Shown one piece after another: positions 27,102-35,671 of a DNA stretch of 64,000 bases. The notes under the pieces are model-generated. The model did not search any database, was not told the origin of the DNA, and was given only the letters and a program-made list of their open reading frames with translations. Position 1 is the first letter of the stretch. Each line of letters begins with the position of its first letter. The position numbers and the translations under genes are program-made. Source of the stretch: UBA7957 sp965224675 (GTDB lineage Bacteria > Pseudomonadota > Gammaproteobacteria > Granulosicoccales > Granulosicoccaceae); assembly GCA_965224675.1 (NCBI GenBank), contig CBDDAA010000004.1, forward strand, positions 2,418,001 to 2,482,000, read 5' to 3'.

Positions 27102-30100
27102 TTAACCCACCCAGACGCGTGCATTGCGAAACATTCTCATCCAGGGCCCATCTTCTTGCCAACTATCTGGGCACCAGGAATTAGTTAGCGTTCGACAGAC
27201 CCGCTCAGGATGCGGCATCATGATAGTAAATCTACCATCGTTATTGCACAGTCCCGCCACAGCATCTTCTGAGCCATTTGGGTTTAGCGGGTAGTTTTGC
27301 GTCACTTGTCCGTGATTATCCAGATACCTGAGAACCGTGTTTGCATTATTGCGACTCTGTGCATTTGCAAAAAACACCCGACCTTCACCATGGGCAATGG
27401 CTACCGGCAACCGTGAACCCTGCATTGCCTGCAAGAAAATTGATGGTGAGTCAAGAATCTCAACTGTAGCCACCCGACCTTCGAATTGCTCTGATGCATT
27501 ACGTAAGAATTGCGGCCAATGATCTGCACCCGGTATAATTGCCTTGATCCGGGAAAACATCTGACAACCATTGCAAACACCCAAAGCAAACGTATTGTTA
27601 CGATTGAAGAATACCTGGAACTCATCCCGTGCCCTGGCATTGTATAAAATGCTGCTAGCCCAGCCACCACCCGCTCCGAGTACATCACCGTAAGAAAAGC
27701 CACCACAGGCCACCAACCCCTGAAAACGCTGCAATGATTCCCGACCCTCAATAATATCGCTCATATGCACATCAATAGCACTAAACCCCGCACGATGAAA
27801 CGCTGCTGCCATCTCGATTTGACCATTAACACCTTGTTCCCTGAGGATTGCAATTTCTGGTCTGATGCCTGTGTTTATAAATACAGCGCTAACATCATCA
27901 TTCTGATCAAAATTTATTTGTGGTGTTATACCCGGGTCCTCGCTATCTTTGATTAGAGAAAACTCCTGCTCAGCGCAATCGGGATTATCCCGCAGCTTTT
28001 GCAACTGGTAGCTGTTTTCCCACCATAGCCCCTTCAAAACGTGCATATTGGCAGAATAAATATGAGTGTCGGCTTGTATTATAGAAATATTCCCTGATTC
28101 ATTAAGTGTAGCAATACGCGCACAAGTGTTCTTTAAACCATTTTTCTCCAGTATTTTGAAAATATCATCGACTTGATCTGCTCGCACCTGGACCACCGCG
28201 CCAAGTTCTTCAGAGAACAATGACGCTATTAAATTACAATCTAAAGGCAGATAAATATCCAACCCGGTATTTCCGGCAAAAGCCATTTCGACCAATGTTG
28301 TGAACAAACCACCGTCTGATCGATCATGATATGCCAGTAGCAAATCCGCCTTATTGAGGGATTGTATGGTATTAAAAAAATGCTTTAATAACACAGCACC
28401 ATCTACATCCGGTGCATCGTTACCAAGTTGCCCATAAACCTGAGCCAACGACGAACCTCCCAGGCGATTTTTGCCGCAAGAAAGATCAAGCAACAACAAC
28501 TCAGTATCGCCCGAATCTGTACGCAATTGCGGGGTCAGCGTTTTACGCACATCTTTAACCGGAGCGAAGGCTGTAACAATGAGTGACACAGGTGCCGTAA
28601 CAGATTTGCCCTGCCCCTTCTCCTGCCAATGGGTTTTCATCGAAAGGCTGTCTTTACCAACGGGAATCGCAATACCCAATGCCGGCGCCAGTTCCATTCC
28701 AACGGCACTAACGGTATCAAATAACGCAGCATCCTCACCTTCGTGACCCGCCGCTGCCATCCAATTCGCTGACAGGCTTAGTTGACTGATATCCCCGACA
28801 TAAGCTGCGGCCATATTGGTAATGGATTCTGCCAACGCCATTCTTCCCGATGCAGCAGGCTTAATTAATGCAAGCGGTGTGCGTTCGCCTATGCACATCG
28901 CCTCGCCGTTATAACCTTCATAATCTGATACTGTCACAGCCACATCCGCCACTGGCATCTGCCAGGGGCCGACCATTTGGTCACGTGCAACCATGCCTGT
29001 AATCGAACGATCCCCTATAGTAATCAAAAACTGTTTGCTGGCGACCCCTGGTAAATGAAGCACACGTGTTATTGCCTCGGCAAGTTCTATTGCGTTAGTT
29101 GTGAATGCTTTTTCTGAGAATGCGAGGTGGCTGACATCACGTTGCATTTTTGGTGGATCTGCCAACAACATCTGCAAGGGCATATTTACAGGCTGGTTGG
29201 CAAAGTATTCATCGTTGAGTATCAATTGCGTCGCTTCAGTCGCCTGACCTACAACCGCATAAAGGCATCGCTCACGTTGACAAATCTTCTCAAATAAATC
29301 CAAATACTGCACCGCAATCGCCAGAACATAACGCTCTTGCGCCTCATTGCTCCAGATTTGCATCGGTGAAAGTCCAGGCTCATCATTGAGCACTTTGCGT
29401 AGTTCAAATACAGCGCCCCGGCCTGCATCATTAACCAACTCGGGTAATGCGTTGGAAATACCACCGGCACCCACATCATGAATTGATAGAATCGGACTTG
29501 CTTCACCCATCGCGACACAACTATCAATAACCTCCTGACAACGACGCTGCATCTCGGGATTGCCCCGCTGCACTGAAGCGAAATCAAGGCTTTCACTACT
29601 CTGTCCACTCGCCATAGACGAGGCGGCACCGCCACCCAAACCAATGAGCATTGCCGGTCCGCCCAGTACCACAATTGCGCTTCCATCAGGCAACGGATTT
29701 TTGTTTATGTCGCCAGGGCGGATATTACCCAATCCGCCAGCCAACATAATCGGTTTATGGTATCCACGCACCTCTGTGCCGCGTGGAAATTCCACCGCTT
29801 GCTCGAAGGTACGAAAATAACCTGTCAAGTTCGGACGACCATATTCATTGTTAAATGCAGCGGCTCCAATTGGCCCTTCGAGCATAATGTCTCGTGCAGA
29901 TACAATACGCTCAGGACTGCCGTAATCATTTTCCCAGGCTTGTATAAAGCCAGGTAATTTTAAATTAGAAACACTGAAACCACATAATCCTGCTTTGGGT
30001 TTTGAACCTCTTCCGGTCGCGCCCTCATCTCTGATCTCACCGCCCGACCCCGTTGCGGCCCCTGGAAATGGGGAAATTGCAGTTGGATGATTATGCGTCT

Positions 30101-30977
30101 CAACCTTTATTTGTATATGGATATCCTCAGCGTGCGGCGCATAACGTCCGGTTGATGAATCCGGGAAAAATCGCTTACCGACGCCACCACTAATCACTGC
30201 AGCATTATCATGATAGGCAGATAACACCCCACCAGGATTGAGTGAATAGGTATTTTTGATCATTTTAAATAGTGATCGATCTTTGCATTCACCATCAATA
30301 ATCCAGTGCGCATTAAATATCTTATGCCGACAATGCTCTGAGTTCGCCTGCGCGAACATCATCAACTCCACATCCGTTGGATCACGCTGCAACTTGCGGT
30401 AACTATCAAGCAGATACTCAATCTCTTCACCCGACAGTGCCAGGCCCAACTCACTGTTAGCCTCGACTAGCGCATCACTACCACGCTCCATTAAAGCAAT
30501 CGTATCCAACGCTGCAGGGGGCGTATGCTCAAATAGTTGCTCGGCTTCTTCAATATTATGGATATAGGTCTCGATCATGCGATCATGCAAGAGATTGCCT
30601 GCCAGAGTAAGTTGCGTTTTGTCGAGTGCATTATCGGCATAAAGGAAATACTCAACCCCCCGTTCCACACGATTCACTTCTGCTAACTGGCAGTTATGCA
30701 AAATATCTGTCGCTTTCGACGACCAGGGGGAAATGGTTCCGAATCGCGGTACAACTATCAAATGCTGTGCTGATTCATCTAAAAAAGCGGATTCACCATC
30801 ATGCAGCAAGGCTTTGAGTCGCTGTTGATGCCCATCCGATAACCGACTATCTGTTTCAATAAAATGAATGAATCGTGTCTGGACATCTCGTAGCGCTGGA
30901 ATTTGCGCCTGAAGCAAAACGAGTAAACCTTCTCTTCGAAAATCAGAGAGTGCAACAGAGCCGGACAAGCTGAACAT
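27102..30977 (-). CDS. purL: phosphoribosylformylglycinamidine synthase
   Basis: Large single-chain FGAM synthase of purine synthesis, 1291 residues as in other gammaproteobacteria. The N-terminal PurS-like part, the two ATP-grasp-like halves (KVETHNHPTAISPFPGAATG, and MKTHWQEKG later) and the C-terminal glutamine amidotransferase domain are complete. The amidotransferase Cys is in ALGVCNGCQMFS and its His-Glu pair in MMPHPERVCR. Monocistronic; next to ssrA, which is divergent. Confidence 0.98.
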   Translation of the reverse strand: MFSLSGSVALSDFRREGLLVLLQAQIPALRDVQTRFIHFIETDSRLSDGHQQRLKALLHDGESAFLDESAQHLIVVPRFGTISPWSSKATDILHNCQLAEVNRVERGVEYFLYADNALDKTQLTLAGNLLHDRMIETYIHNIEEAEQLFEHTPPAALDTIALMERGSDALVEANSELGLALSGEEIEYLLDSYRKLQRDPTDVELMMFAQANSEHCRHKIFNAHWIIDGECKDRSLFKMIKNTYSLNPGGVLSAYHDNAAVISGGVGKRFFPDSSTGRYAPHAEDIHIQIKVETHNHPTAISPFPGAATGSGGEIRDEGATGRGSKPKAGLCGFSVSNLKLPGFIQAWENDYGSPERIVSARDIMLEGPIGAAAFNNEYGRPNLTGYFRTFEQAVEFPRGTEVRGYHKPIMLAGGLGNIRPGDINKNPLPDGSAIVVLGGPAMLIGLGGGAASSMASGQSSESLDFASVQRGNPEMQRRCQEVIDSCVAMGEASPILSIHDVGAGGISNALPELVNDAGRGAVFELRKVLNDEPGLSPMQIWSNEAQERYVLAIAVQYLDLFEKICQRERCLYAVVGQATEATQLILNDEYFANQPVNMPLQMLLADPPKMQRDVSHLAFSEKAFTTNAIELAEAITRVLHLPGVASKQFLITIGDRSITGMVARDQMVGPWQMPVADVAVTVSDYEGYNGEAMCIGERTPLALIKPAASGRMALAESITNMAAAYVGDISQLSLSANWMAAAGHEGEDAALFDTVSAVGMELAPALGIAIPVGKDSLSMKTHWQEKGQGKSVTAPVSLIVTAFAPVKDVRKTLTPQLRTDSGDTELLLLDLSCGKNRLGGSSLAQVYGQLGNDAPDVDGAVLLKHFFNTIQSLNKADLLLAYHDRSDGGLFTTLVEMAFAGNTGLDIYLPLDCNLIASLFSEELGAVVQVRADQVDDIFKILEKNGLKNTCARIATLNESGNISIIQADTHIYSANMHVLKGLWWENSYQLQKLRDNPDCAEQEFSLIKDSEDPGITPQINFDQNDDVSAVFINTGIRPEIAILREQGVNGQIEMAAAFHRAGFSAIDVHMSDIIEGRESLQRFQGLVACGGFSYGDVLGAGGGWASSILYNARARDEFQVFFNRNNTFALGVCNGCQMFSRIKAIIPGADHWPQFLRNASEQFEGRVATVEILDSPSIFLQAMQGSRLPVAIAHGEGRVFFANAQSRNNANTVLRYLDNHGQVTQNYPLNPNGSEDAVAGLCNNDGRFTIMMPHPERVCRTLTNSWCPDSWQEDGPWMRMFRNARVWVG

Positions 30978-31137
30978 TGATAAATCCCCGTTTGATCAAT
31001 TGACTTCAGGTAGCAGGAAAGCTCGCAATGATATCGGATTAGCCTCCAACAACCAATCCCGGAGGCACCATTGATCAAATTGGACTTGATTTTGCTGCAT
31101 ACTGACACCAGTTTAGTTATACTATTAAATCACTTTT

Positions 31138-31501
31138 GGGGGCGACCTGGCTTCGACGTGGGTATTGAAACCTGAGGTGCATGCCGAGGATGTAGAAAAC
31201 CTCGTAAATACTTTCTGCAAATTATAGTTGCAAACGACGACAACTACGCACTCGCTGCTTAAACCCCAGTAGGGTGCCATCCGACTGAAGCCGTGTCTGT
31301 GCGTTCAGATTCCGGGTGTCATATCTCACAGGATCGCGATGGAAGCTCTCTCGGGGCGGAAGCGTTAAAAAAATACCGGGATCGTCGGTTATCTTCCCTG
31401 CCAGTCGGGTAGTGATCGGTTAAACTAATAGACTGAATAAGCATGTAGAGCCGATGGTAGAGGGCTTGCGGACGGGGGTTCGATTCCCCCCGCCTCCACC
31501 A
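31138..31501 (+). ncRNA. ssrA: transfer-messenger RNA
   Basis: tmRNA rescues ribosomes stalled on broken mRNA. The 5' end GGGGGCGACCTGGCTTCGAC pairs with the 3' acceptor end CGCCTCC before the CCA encoded at the end. The resume frame at about 31230 encodes the tag ANDDNYALAA followed by TAA, the proteobacterial tag pattern. The T-arm GGGGTTCGATTCCCC is intact. A -10-like TATACT sits at 31118-31123 upstream. The 3' end is a classic integration site for genomic islands, and mobile-type genes lie just beyond it. Confidence 0.97.
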
Positions 31502-31829
31502 ATTCATTTTTAAATCAATCACTTATCTGTTTTTCTAAAGATGCTTGTAGCATTTTTGTAGGGATATCATGCAAAACCATTATTGCAAGCCTCCCCGAAT
31601 AGGGTTCAACGAATGAGCTGGTTCTTTCAATGGTAGGAGAATAAAGGCTAGTAACTGGCATCGCCATAAGGAGGACTTGCCTAGTTCAACCAGTTTTAAC
31701 GATTTAAATGCGGTTTAACAATGTCTCCATATGTACAACTAAACTGTGCATAATCATAGTTTGTTAAACTTGCCAAGCCTAATGTGACTGAGGAATTTTG
31801 TATTGAATTAAGAAGAAGCATATATTTTC
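31502..31829. other. region 3' of ssrA
   Basis: A 328-bp stretch between tmRNA and the fic stop codon. I see no integrase gene, no second copy of the tmRNA 3' end and no strong terminator hairpin; a short T run (TTTTTCT, about 31530) is the only terminator-like trait. If an island entered at ssrA, its integrase end is lost or lies elsewhere. Confidence 0.3.
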
Positions 31830-33071
31830 TTAATCAGAGCTTGTTGGATTATCAGGAAATAAACCAGGCATCCAGCGAGATGCTAATGTTGCTGGAAAGT
31901 TTAAACAAAGTGGTGATCTGGTGGTTAGCGAAACTAACACACCGCTTTCTAATAAAGCAGATGTTACCCGCCTTGCATTTCTATCACCTGTTGACAGAAG
32001 GTCGGCAACATCACTTCTGGGAAGTTCACCACGATATAAGACTGCTTCTAGAATAATCCCAGATTTTTGTGGCAACCGTTCAGCTCTTACTTCTTCTTCG
32101 ACCCAGATCAGAATACGGTTTCGTAGGCTATCGGGTCGGACAAGACTTTCCATGAAGTCCACTTGATCAATACAGGTTTCAAAGAAAAATTTTGAAAACT
32201 CAGCCAAGGCTTCTTCGCTTAAATTTCCGCGTCCGCCCATATCATTTCGACGTGACAAATCACAATTGGCTAGAGAAGTCTTATAGGCGCTTTCATTTCT
32301 GGCAAGCCCTCGTGCAATAGACCAGATACCGCCAGTATCCAAAGTTTCACGCAGTATGGCATAGGACATTAATCTGGCTACGCGCCCATTGCCGTCTAAA
32401 AATGGATGCATCCAGAGCAAGCGATGATGTGCGCATGCAGAAGCAACGATGGAATCAACCCGTCCAAGTTTTTTATAGGCATCTTCAAAACGCTGCATAA
32501 ATCGTGGCAGCGCTCCAGGACTAACCCCGATATGTCGTCCGACTTTAACGTCATGTTTTCTAAGTTCACCAGGAACAACACGTTTACGTTTTTTTGTTTC
32601 AGAGTCTTCAACCCATAACAACTCATCAGGAAGTAAATCACAGAAGCGTTGATGGATTTCCAGAATTCCTTCGCTTGTAGTTGCTCTGCCATCTAGTCCA
32701 TTGTTATCAATCCATTCTTGAACGGCGATATGTGCTTTGGCTTCCAATTGCAGATCACGCTTTTTGGGGTCTGAGCTATAGTCTTCATTGAGGGCGCGCT
32801 CAATATCAATCGGATGAGTGTCATGTCCCTCAATCAAATTACTGTAATAACAATTCATTGAGCGCACCAGATCAGAAAGTGCGACCATGATTCCATCGGG
32901 TAAGCTCTTGCGAAGAGCTGTAGACTTGGCTGTGAGGTCTAGGGCTAGGTCAGCCAACTCATGCCGATGCTGAGAAGACTCACGAACAAGCAGCGGCTCC
33001 ATTGCACTTACTTTTTCATCGCGATCTGCCGCAATGATGTCCGCTTTAATGTCCGGTTCTTTATTACTCAT
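31830..33071 (-). CDS. Fic family protein (AMP-transferase type)
   Basis: A 413-residue Fic protein, a fold that usually transfers AMP to target hydroxyls. The core motif HPFLDGNGRVARL is complete with catalytic His. An N-terminal inhibitory motif of the (S/T)xxxE(G/N) form, SNLIEG at about residue 77, marks class II, self-inhibited Fic proteins. The last ~90 residues look like a winged-helix domain (SDVADLLSTGDRNARRVTSAL), common in free-standing Fic proteins and suggesting DNA binding or autoregulation. Target unknown; no separate antitoxin is visible. Located directly after ssrA, so probably acquired. Confidence 0.93.
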   Translation of the reverse strand: MSNKEPDIKADIIAADRDEKVSAMEPLLVRESSQHRHELADLALDLTAKSTALRKSLPDGIMVALSDLVRSMNCYYSNLIEGHDTHPIDIERALNEDYSSDPKKRDLQLEAKAHIAVQEWIDNNGLDGRATTSEGILEIHQRFCDLLPDELLWVEDSETKKRKRVVPGELRKHDVKVGRHIGVSPGALPRFMQRFEDAYKKLGRVDSIVASACAHHRLLWMHPFLDGNGRVARLMSYAILRETLDTGGIWSIARGLARNESAYKTSLANCDLSRRNDMGGRGNLSEEALAEFSKFFFETCIDQVDFMESLVRPDSLRNRILIWVEEEVRAERLPQKSGIILEAVLYRGELPRSDVADLLSTGDRNARRVTSALLESGVLVSLTTRSPLCLNFPATLASRWMPGLFPDNPTSSD

Positions 33072-33285
33072 ATATCTATTATTATCATAAAGATAAAGTT
33101 GAGTATAGCTTATTCTGAGCTAGAATAATGTCCGCTTTATTGACCGTATAATTATTGCGCTATTTCTGAGTAGCTCACTACCTACTCGGTCAATGTCGTT
33201 TGCGGGTATGGGGGGTTACTTGTTCGGACTTCATATTACGGTATATTTTACGTCTTACATTTTCTTCAAGATAAAGATTTACATC

Positions 33286-33480
33286 TTATTTATGCCGGGT
33301 CATGGCAACATAAATCAGGTGACGATCCATTGTTGCTGATCCCAACACAAAGGTTCGGTCAACAGTTGCACCTTGCGATTTATGAATGGTGATTGCATAA
33401 CCATGATCAAAAACATCATAGGTTTTTGTTGGTCGGTAAGATCTGGTTTTTTTTCAATGCCATTAATTGCTTTTTGAAAA
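33286..33480 (-). pseudogene. C-terminal remnant of a TraA/MobA-type relaxase-helicase
   Basis: Read on the minus strand to a TAA at 33286-33288, this segment encodes YDVFDHGYAITIHKSQGAT and MDRHLIYVAMTRHK, the final helicase motifs (UvrD/RecD-like motifs V-VI) of conjugative relaxases such as TraA. No start codon opens this frame upstream; the open frame only continues without a family match to about 33600. The nickase and Walker A parts are missing. It is therefore a truncated relic of a conjugative or mobilisable element, adjacent to fic and ssrA. Confidence 0.75.
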
Positions 33481-33525
33481 CCTCCACCGGAGAAAATGAC
33501 AATGGTTAACGCCGACTCACAATCT

Positions 33526-33564
33526 GAACCACACAGTATGTGGCAATCACATACTGTGTGGTTC
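33526..33564. repeat. perfect 17-bp palindrome with 5-nt loop
   Basis: GAACCACACAGTATGTG (33526-33542), loop GCAAT, and the exact reverse complement (33548-33564). A second short hairpin GGGGCT-ATT-CAGCCC follows at about 33579. There is no T run after it on either strand, so it is not a plain intrinsic terminator. It lies between the relaxase relic and a small Gly-rich gene, possibly the scar or end of a mobile element. Confidence 0.8.
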
Positions 33565-33603
33565 GACCAGTAATAATCGGGGCTATTCAGCCCTACTCCA
33601 GCC

Positions 33604-33852
33604 TCATACTATATTGATATTTGTATCAGCACTGATATTGTCGTTTCCACCATGACCTGTTGATGCCAGGTTACCTTGCTGTTGAGCTTGCTGAACAGCT
33701 TGCTGTGCGGCGCCGGCTGAAGCGGCAGCACCACCCAGCCCTCCAACGATTCCAGCACCAGCGGCTGCAACTGAGTTAAGATCTTGAGCACTTACGTTAC
33801 CTTGTGCGCCCTGATTTACCTGATATGCGTCACCACCTGATTTGTCTGCCAT
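33604..33852 (-). CDS. small Gly/Ala/Gln-rich protein of unknown function
   Basis: An 82-residue protein preceded by a good GGAGAAAGAC ribosome site. Composition is unusual: a central AAAGAGIVGGLGGAAASAGA stretch, small-residue rich with GxxxG-like spacing, then a Gln-rich helix-prone segment (QQAVQQAQQQG) and an Asn/Asp-rich tail ending NINIV. No Cys, no signal peptide. The small-residue helix is like those of pore-forming class II bacteriocins, and the GG at the centre could be a leader cut site, but no transporter or immunity gene is near. Real gene likely; function unknown. Confidence 0.6.
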   Translation of the reverse strand: MADKSGGDAYQVNQGAQGNVSAQDLNSVAAAGAGIVGGLGGAAASAGAAQQAVQQAQQQGNLASTGHGGNDNISADTNINIV

Positions 33853-34428
33853 TGTCTTTCTCCGAATTAATAAATATTTAAGTGAAATTAGCGGGAAGTT
33901 GTTTCCCAGTGGTGACTATATTAAGGCGGTTAAAGTTAAAGAACTGCGAAATATTCACAACCATATTGTTAGGTATTACTAATAATCACAATCATTGATA
34001 AGTCACTCATTTAAATGAAATTGAGTGTCAGATTTCTATTGATAAGGTTGGCTGATTACATCTTCATGAATTCAGTGGCTGTTTAAAAAACAACCATTTT
34101 AAGGTTGAAATATGAAAATCATGTAGCTTCTTTTACTCAACTGACTCAAAGTATATTTGAAAGTAATTGACTGAAATATTTCCTGGTTTAAAATGCAGGC
34201 TCTAATACACGGTAAGCGTAATACCTTTTTAATAAAGTTATTGCAAAATTAAAGACATTTTTTAGCTCAATGATAATCTTTTACTGATATTTTTTACACA
34301 TACACAGGATTATAAATAGTATATTGATACCGTTAAATTTATTCGTTATATAAATAACTCGTATTTAGACCCTAAATCATTTTCAGTTTCCACCGACGGC
34401 GGCAAGTAACAACCAGGGACCAATAATA
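33853..34428. promoter_or_regulatory. AT-rich upstream region with a sigma-70-like promoter
   Basis: A 576-bp AT-rich region between divergent genes. At 34324-34352 there is TTGATA, 17 bp, TATATA, a good sigma-70 promoter match pointing to the three-gene operon that begins at 34429; a start of transcription near 34359 would give a 70-nt leader. The remainder shows no gene, repeat or RNA signature. Confidence 0.5.
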
Positions 34429-35661
34429 ATGCGATTCAGGAACTTGATTTTTATTCCTTTTTTCCTCTTCTTGATAGCCTCCTGCGCTTCCATGCCGGAA
34501 TTATCGGCCTTTAAAACCGGCGAAATTCCCAATGGACCGCAAATGAAAGAACTGCAGATAGCACTCAATACCGTTGGCAAAAAAGGCGGATACAATGCCG
34601 GAAGTGCAGACGCTATATTTGGTAAAAAAACGCGAATAGCTATTATGGCTTTTCAGAAGCAAAAAGGTTTACCCACAGATGGTAAACCGACTTATGCGTT
34701 ACTGAAAAAGGTAAAGTCTGCAATCGGAGGAAAACCGCAAGTATCGTTATTGGATAAACTTAAACGTGTTGGTAAGCCAGGTAAAGCGACAAATAAAACA
34801 AAAAACACTGAATTTCAGGCTGGTAGATGTATTAATACTGATACAGCAGAAGGCAAGGCATTAGTTAACTCATTATTTAATAAATCAATTGGTAAGTTAC
34901 CCATTGATATTATGCCGTATTTAGCCGGTTACTGTGGGCCATCAGGCAAAGAGTTTTTGCAAGATCTCTACCTTTACCTTGTTTCTACTGGCGCCACCCA
35001 TGCACGGCTGACATTGCAAAAATATCAAACACTTGTGGTTTTTTATGAGAAGGCCGGTATTGATCTTGGTGTGCGTAAGGAAGCCTTTCAGCGTTCTACA
35101 GAATCACTTCGCAGCGATTACCAATCCATGTCTGTTGATCGCAAAAAAGGCGCGGAAAAACTGCTTAAACATTATAATACAGAGCAAGCCAGGAAGCTGC
35201 TGGACGCATTACCTCAGGCTTATGCCAAACTTGAAACACAGTACCGCAAAGATGCGCGGACGCTGATGGCTGATGCACTTACCCACTCTACATCTGCCAC
35301 TTTTTATCTTGCCAGAAGCGTCAGCACGGGTAAGTCGCTGTTGGATCAAATTGAGGTAGGTCGGGACACCAAAGGCTCTTGGGTGGAAAACATCGCCAAC
35401 AAGGCGAGTGATGTGGCAGAAGGGGTAGAAGTAACAAAATACGTTACGGGGCAATCACCTGATATTAAAAAAATGCTTGTTGCGTCAACTTATTCTGTAA
35501 AAACACTGACTCAGGACATCAAGGATGTACCCAGAGTCAATCAAAATAAAGCGCATAAAGAACTCACTCAACTGCGCGCAAAAAGTGGGGTCATCCTGAC
35601 GGAGTTTGAATCAGAGTTTGAATCAGAACAAAAACAACAATTGGCGGCGGTAAAAACCTAG
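34429..35661 (+). CDS. lipoprotein with N-terminal peptidoglycan-binding domain
   Basis: A 410-residue predicted lipoprotein: signal peptide with lipobox LIASCASM (Cys19 or so), then a PG_binding_1-type domain at about residues 40-95 (MKELQIALNTVGKKGGYNAG, AFQKQKGLPTDGKPTYALL). The rest is mostly helical, with a Lys-rich linker near 105-125 and no catalytic motif I recognise. It would anchor in the outer membrane and contact the cell wall. First gene of a three-gene operon (gap of 10 bp to the next), whose other products are also exported. Confidence 0.8.
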   Translation: MRFRNLIFIPFFLFLIASCASMPELSAFKTGEIPNGPQMKELQIALNTVGKKGGYNAGSADAIFGKKTRIAIMAFQKQKGLPTDGKPTYALLKKVKSAIGGKPQVSLLDKLKRVGKPGKATNKTKNTEFQAGRCINTDTAEGKALVNSLFNKSIGKLPIDIMPYLAGYCGPSGKEFLQDLYLYLVSTGATHARLTLQKYQTLVVFYEKAGIDLGVRKEAFQRSTESLRSDYQSMSVDRKKGAEKLLKHYNTEQARKLLDALPQAYAKLETQYRKDARTLMADALTHSTSATFYLARSVSTGKSLLDQIEVGRDTKGSWVENIANKASDVAEGVEVTKYVTGQSPDIKKMLVASTYSVKTLTQDIKDVPRVNQNKAHKELTQLRAKSGVILTEFESEFESEQKQQLAAVKT

Positions 35662-35671
35662 GAGATCAGGA

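Noticed and set aside
31784..32056. Plus-strand frame of 90 codons after ssrA
   Set aside because: Overlaps the fic coding region in antisense for most of its length and has no domain.
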